Shown: positions 60,205 through 64,000 of the stretch, piece after piece
How the letters are laid out: each line of letters opens with the position of its first letter
Position numbering within the stretch: the stretch's first letter is position 1
Origin: Actinophytocola gossypii
GTDB taxonomy: Bacteria > Actinomycetota > Actinomycetes > Mycobacteriales > Pseudonocardiaceae
DNA: 64,000 bases
Assembly: GCF_025165815.1 (NCBI RefSeq)
Contig: NZ_JAFFZE010000032.1
Coordinates: 1 to 64,000 of the forward strand
Direction: 5' to 3'
Made by a program: the position numbers and the translations under genes
Notes under the pieces: generated by a model
The model's input: only the letters and a program-made list of their open reading frames with translations
The model's database searches: none
Told to the model about the DNA's origin: nothing

Positions 60205-60211
60205 GAATCTC

Positions 60212-61459
60212 CTAACCCCAGTTGGGCACGACGAACACGAGCCAGCTCACCAGCGGAGCCGTGGCCACCACGATCCCGCCGTAGACCATGAGCTGCCGGA
60301 AGAACCGGTCCCGGTCGACGTTCTTGGCGTTCGCGAGCACCAGCGCGCCGTTCGTCGAGAACGGGCTCACGTCCACCATCGTGGACGCCACCGCCAGCGC
60401 CGCCACCATGCCGACCGGACCGATCGTGCCCTGCGCGAGGAACGGCACCGCCAGCGGGATCAGCGCGCCCATCAACCCCACCGACGACGCGAACGCCGAC
60501 ACCACCCCGCCGATGTAGCACAGCAGCAACGCGGCGACCAGCGGCACGCCGACCTCGCTGACCGCGTTGCCCGCCCAGTCGATGGTGCCGATCTCCTGCA
60601 GCACCCCGACGTAGGTGAGCATGCCGCAGATCAACAACACCGTCGGCCAGGTGATCTCGTTGACCGCCTTGCGACTGCTCGACGGCCACGCCACGCTCAG
60701 CACCACGGCGACGGTGATCGCGGTGAGTCCGGCGTCGAACTCGAACACCAACGTGCAGACCACCAGTGCGACCAGCCCGACCAGGGTGGCGATCTTGGGC
60801 GCGTCGAGCGGGATGCGTTGCTCGTGCGGGAGTTTCTCCTCGGTCGGTTCGGCGCGGCCCAGCTTGGCGCCGCCGAGCACGACGTACAGCACGGCCGCGA
60901 TGGCGGTGTTCATGCCGAGGCTCGCGAGGAACAGCACCACCGGGCTGCCCTCGATGCCGTTGTTGTCGACGATGCCGTTGACGATCGAGCCGTACACGCT
61001 GATCGGCGAGAACCCGCCGCCCTGCGCGCCGTGCACGACCATCGCGCCCATGAGCAGCGGGCTGATGCCGTACTGGGCGGCGAACCCGAGCGCGATCGGC
61101 GCGACGATCGCGCACGCGGCCGGCGACACGGCGCCGATCGCGGTCAGCGCGCCGGTGACCACGAACATCACCCACGGGATCAGCGCGATCCGCCCGCCGA
61201 CCAGCCGGACCGCGGCGGCCACCAGCCAGTCGGTCGTGCCGTTCGCCCTGGCGATGCCGAACAGGTAGGTCACGCCGACCAGCACGACGAAGATGTCGCC
61301 GGGGAACCCCGCGAAGATCCCGTCGGCGTCCAGCCCGCCGGCGAGGGTGCCGACCAGGAACGCACCGGCGAACGCCAGCGCCCCCATGTTCACCGACAGC
61401 GTCGTGGCCAGCACGAAGATCACCACGAGCGCGAGGATCGAGATCAGCTCAGCGGACAC
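60212..61459 (-). CDS. matC: Malonate transporter, MatC family
   Basis: 415 residues from GTG 61459, with AAGGAGG six bases upstream. About 11-12 helices in two homologous halves: AISPAACAIVAPIALGF-like segment after GALTAIGAVS, and GGVVSAFASSVGLMGALIPL in the second half, as in the MatC/ion-transporter superfamily. It imports malonate. Divergent from the GntR gene, with paired palindromes between them. Confidence 0.88.
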   Translation of the reverse strand: MSAELISILALVVIFVLATTLSVNMGALAFAGAFLVGTLAGGLDADGIFAGFPGDIFVVLVGVTYLFGIARANGTTDWLVAAAVRLVGGRIALIPWVMFVVTGALTAIGAVSPAACAIVAPIALGFAAQYGISPLLMGAMVVHGAQGGGFSPISVYGSIVNGIVDNNGIEGSPVVLFLASLGMNTAIAAVLYVVLGGAKLGRAEPTEEKLPHEQRIPLDAPKIATLVGLVALVVCTLVFEFDAGLTAITVAVVLSVAWPSSSRKAVNEITWPTVLLICGMLTYVGVLQEIGTIDWAGNAVSEVGVPLVAALLLCYIGGVVSAFASSVGLMGALIPLAVPFLAQGTIGPVGMVAALAVASTMVDVSPFSTNGALVLANAKNVDRDRFFRQLMVYGGIVVATAPLVSWLVFVVPNWG

Positions 61460-61492
61460 GACCGTCCTCCTTGACGCCGGCACCACTGGACT

Positions 61493-61507
61493 AGTGGCTG
61501 AGCCACT
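61493..61507. promoter_or_regulatory. Malonate GntR operator candidate 1
   Basis: Perfect 7-1-7 palindrome AGTGGCT-G-AGCCACT, 36 bp from the matC GTG. Its core TGGCTGAGCCA matches the second site at 61551-61561. Confidence 0.7.
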
Positions 61508-61550
61508 TTGCTGCCGTCGCCCCACCGGTGTCAAGCCTCAAGTGGTCAAA

Positions 61551-61561
61551 TGGCTCAGCCA
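61551..61561. promoter_or_regulatory. Malonate GntR operator candidate 2
   Basis: TGGCT-C-AGCCA, the same 11-bp palindrome as site 1 apart from the axis base. It ends 14 bp before the GTG of the regulator gene, so autoregulation is likely. The two centres are 56 bp apart. Confidence 0.68.
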
Positions 61562-61575
61562 GTAGACTGCCGGGT

Positions 61576-62277
61576 GTGGCGGACGCACTCGGGCCGGTCA
61601 GCAGGTCCAAGCTCTACGCGCAGGTGGTCGACCGGATCCGGGCCCATGTCGCCGAGTCCGGCCTGCGCGCCGGCGACCGGCTGCCGTCCGAACGCGACCT
61701 GGCCGAGCGGCTCGGGGTCAGCCGCGCGTCGGTGAAGCAGGCGATCGTCGTGCTCGAGGTGCAGGGCCTGCTGGACGTCCGGCACGGCGGCGGCACCTAC
61801 CTGCGGCGCGACTCGCTGGACGTGGAGCCGGTGGAGGAGCTGATGGCCCGCCGCCGGCGGCTGCCCGACGTGCTGGAGGCGCGCGAGGCGCTGGAGACCA
61901 AGCTCGCCGAGCTGGCCGCCCGCCGCCGCACCGACGCCGACCTGGCGGCCATCGACGCCGCCCTGGCCCACATGGCGCAGGAGGTCGACGCCGGCGACCC
62001 CGGCGAGGAGGGCGACCGGCGGTTCCACGCGGCGGTGACGGCGGCGGCGTCCAGCAGCATCCTGGCCGAGTTCATGCGCTCGATCGCCGACCAGATCACC
62101 GAGAGCCGGCACGAGTCGCTGCGCCAGCCCGGCCGGCCGGCGCGGTCGCTCGGCCAGCACCGGCGCATCGCCGAGGCCATCCGCGCCGGCGACCCGCGCG
62201 CGGCCGCGGCCGCCATGCGCCGGCACGTGCAGACGGTCAGCAAGGTGCGGCTGCTGGACTGGAACCCGCAGGATTGA
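61576..62277 (+). CDS. GntR-family regulator (FCD), probable malonate regulator
   Basis: 233 residues from GTG 61576. Winged helix SKLYAQVVDRIRAHVAESGL, RLPSERDLAERLGVSRASVKQ and GLLDVRHGGGTYL; then an FCD domain with FHAAVTAAAS and QHRRIAEAIRAGD. There is little room for a ribosome-binding site after the operator, so the message may be nearly leaderless. Divergence from matC and paired operators make it the MatR equivalent by context. Confidence 0.87.
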   Translation: MADALGPVSRSKLYAQVVDRIRAHVAESGLRAGDRLPSERDLAERLGVSRASVKQAIVVLEVQGLLDVRHGGGTYLRRDSLDVEPVEELMARRRRLPDVLEAREALETKLAELAARRRTDADLAAIDAALAHMAQEVDAGDPGEEGDRRFHAAVTAAASSSILAEFMRSIADQITESRHESLRQPGRPARSLGQHRRIAEAIRAGDPRAAAAAMRRHVQTVSKVRLLDWNPQD

Positions 62278-62311
62278 CCGTCCTTCGAGCACGTTCCCGC
62301 ACACTGGCCGC

Positions 62312-62794
62312 ATGACTCCTGGCGACCGCGAAGCCATCACCGACACCGTCCTCCGCATGGGCTGGTTCCTGGACCGCCGGGACTGGGCCGGGTTGCGTGA
62401 CCTGTTCACCGAGCGGGTCTACACCGACTACACCGACCTGTGGGGCGGCGAGCCGCGCGAGGGCACGGTGGACCAGCTGCTGAGCACCACCGCGCAGGGC
62501 TCGTGGCGCCGCACCATGGACGGCCTGGAGGCCACCCAGCACCTGATCACGAACGTGCTGGTCGACGTCACCGGCGACGAAGCCCGCGCGACGGCGAACG
62601 TGCTTGGCGTGCACCGGCTCGCCAACCCGCACGGGTCTCCACTGTGGACACTCGGCGGCACGTACGAGTTCGGCCTCACCCGCACCGCGGCCGGCTGGCG
62701 CATCAACGCGATCACCAACCGGATCAGCTGGGTGGACGGCAACCAGCAGGTCCTGTTCCGCGCCGCCATGGCCGCCGCCGCGAAGGCGGCGTGA
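62312..62794 (+). CDS. SnoaL/NTF2-like protein
   Basis: 160 residues of the NTF2-like fold: AITDTVLRMGWFLDRRDWAG, LFTERVYTDYTDLWGG, ATQHLITNVLVDVTGDEARA and WRINAITNRISWVDGN. Proteins of this group are small dehydratases, isomerases or binding proteins. Close behind the GntR gene (35 bp). Its last 71 bp overlap the convergent MFS gene. Confidence 0.78.
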   Translation: MTPGDREAITDTVLRMGWFLDRRDWAGLRDLFTERVYTDYTDLWGGEPREGTVDQLLSTTAQGSWRRTMDGLEATQHLITNVLVDVTGDEARATANVLGVHRLANPHGSPLWTLGGTYEFGLTRTAAGWRINAITNRISWVDGNQQVLFRAAMAAAAKAA

Positions 62795-63896
62795 CCCGGC
62801 TCCGGCCCAGCAGCGCGACCACCAGACCGACGGCGGCGCAGCCGAGCGGAGCGAACCACGCCGCGGTGAGGCCGGCGGTGTCGACCAGGCGCCCGGTCAC
62901 CGCCTGCCCGACGGCGGTGCCGACGGGACCGCCCGCGCCGAGGACTCCCATGGCCAGCGGCAGGCCGGCCCGCGGTGTGACCGTCTCGGTCAGCGTGTAG
63001 AGGGTGATCATGTACGGCGCGATGACCACGCCGGCCGCCAGGATCGCCGGGGCCGGCCAGTCGCGCGCGCCGAACGCCAGCACCATCATCCCGGCCACCA
63101 GGGTGGCGCTGAACGTGACGTACCTGGCCCGCACCCCGAACCGGGCGGGCAACCACGCGTACGCCACGCCGGCGACCACGCTGCCCAGCCCGAGCAGGGC
63201 GTACCGGCCGCCCGCGTTGCCCGCCGACGCCGTCACCGCCACCTGAACCGAGCCGAACACCGCGCCGACCGCGGCCATCCCGACCGTGAGGACGGTCATC
63301 GGCGCCCACGGAACCCGCCCGCCACCGCGGACGCCACCACCGACGTGTGAGTACATCGTGGACAGTGGCAGGGCGGCGCCGACCAGCAGCACCGCCATGC
63401 CGAGCAGCGGCCAGGACCCGCCGACCGCGAGCAGCCCGACCACCGCCGGGCCGAGCACGAAGCTCAACTCGTCCACCGCGCCCTCGTAGGCGAAACCCGT
63501 GCGCAGCAACGGAGACCCGCCGAGCGCGGCCGCCCAGTGCACGCGCACGAGCAGCCCGACGTGCGGCTGGGTCAGGCCGACGAGGACGGCCGCCGCGAAC
63601 ATCGCTGGGCGGTCGCTCGCCAGCACCAGACCCAGCACGGCCAGGGCGTTGAGCACCGCGAGCACCATGCCGAGCCGGCGGGCGCCGAAGCGGGCCGCGA
63701 GCGCGCCCGCGGCCAGGCCGCTGACGGCGATGGCCACGCTCTGCGCGCCGGCCGCCAGCCCGGCGAACGTGTGGCCGCCGGCCGGCTCCAGCACCAGGAG
63801 CGTGCCGAGCGGGGTCATCGCGTACGGCAGCCTGGCCAGCAGGCCGAGCGGAAGGAACGGAACCGGCACGGAACGCGCCAGCGCGCGGTAGGACAT
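62724..63896 (-). CDS. MFS transporter
   Basis: 390 residues from ATG 63896 (GGAG upstream), about 12 helices: LPLGLLARLPYAMTPLGTLL, GLAAGALAARFGARRLGMVL (the inter-helix basic motif) and YEGAVDELSFVLGPAVVGLL. It resembles sugar-efflux-like members of the family. The C-terminal tail (PPSRRRPWRRGTGPAG) runs into the convergent NTF2-like gene. The final 104 bp of the window show no gene. Confidence 0.82.
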   Translation of the reverse strand: MSYRALARSVPVPFLPLGLLARLPYAMTPLGTLLVLEPAGGHTFAGLAAGAQSVAIAVSGLAAGALAARFGARRLGMVLAVLNALAVLGLVLASDRPAMFAAAVLVGLTQPHVGLLVRVHWAAALGGSPLLRTGFAYEGAVDELSFVLGPAVVGLLAVGGSWPLLGMAVLLVGAALPLSTMYSHVGGGVRGGGRVPWAPMTVLTVGMAAVGAVFGSVQVAVTASAGNAGGRYALLGLGSVVAGVAYAWLPARFGVRARYVTFSATLVAGMMVLAFGARDWPAPAILAAGVVIAPYMITLYTLTETVTPRAGLPLAMGVLGAGGPVGTAVGQAVTGRLVDTAGLTAAWFAPLGCAAVGLVVALLGRSRVTPPSRRRPWRRGTGPAGCRPPS

Positions 63897-64000
63897 CAGC
63901 GTCTCCAGGGCACACCTGACAGACGCGTCTACCCAGCCACCGGACGCGTGCTCGACCCGATTCCGCCCGGACGGTACCCCCATCCGGAGTCGGAGGGACC

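Overview
The window is high-GC DNA (about 70% by eye) with frequent GTG starts, 4-bp ATGA overlaps between operon genes, a helix-turn-helix/DUF397 pair, an LGFP-repeat protein and a streptogrisin-like protease. Together these point to a filamentous actinomycete, most likely of the Pseudonocardiales. The order is a judgement from gene content; no 16S or marker gene is present. No tRNA, rRNA, CRISPR array, insertion sequence or prophage is visible, so this looks like chromosomal accessory metabolism.

Region 1 (1-13.6 kb) is an oxalate-type catabolic locus: the start of sucC, an oxalate/formate-type MFS carrier, a FadR-type GntR regulator, two paralogous tiny genes, a TerC membrane protein, an Nramp-like transporter, an acyl-CoA synthetase (NDP-forming), a formyl-CoA:oxalate CoA-transferase, a ThDP-dependent lyase in the oxalyl-CoA decarboxylase/2-hydroxyacyl-CoA lyase superfamily and a ketopantoate-reductase-like enzyme. 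Four near-identical palindromes built on GTATGC lie in the promoters of sucC/MFS, gntR, the lyase operon and the reductase, defining a predicted regulon. The lyase lacks the residues expected of classical oxalyl-CoA decarboxylase, so the exact substrate is open.

Region 2 (13.7-29.8 kb) is mixed: a serine hydrolase, a DrrAB-like exporter with an FMN reductase and a large AAA ATPase, a secreted sugar-dehydrogenase/PKD/LGFP protein, a cysteine dioxygenase-rhodanese pair, an Scr1-type regulator with DUF397 partner, and a secreted S1 protease behind a LacI-type palindrome.

Region 3 (29.8-45.8 kb) is aromatic catabolism. A leftward operon encodes pcaI, pcaJ, pcaH, pcaG and an IclR regulator. A divergent rightward operon encodes an NMT1/SsuA-like ABC importer, an aromatic aldehyde dehydrogenase, PobA and a MetE-like protein. 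Together they would carry 4-hydroxybenzaldehyde or 4-hydroxybenzoate to protocatechuate and open its ring; pcaB, pcaC/D and pcaF are not here. A leftward set (MFS, epimerase, TIM-barrel isomerase, glutamine-synthetase-like ligase, amidohydrolase) abuts it and resembles a split FluG system.

Region 4 (45.8-64 kb) holds an interrupted YbaB-like gene, a tyrosine phosphatase, a short-chain dehydrogenase, a two-ATPase/two-permease ABC operon, an ATPase-TPR protein, a GC-rich minisatellite, a PadR pair with a clear operator, a metallo-beta-lactamase-fold lipase-like enzyme, a DoxX-like protein, and a malonate-use locus (matB, matC, a GntR regulator and a fused carboxyltransferase in the place of MatA). 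It ends with an NTF2-like protein and an MFS transporter.
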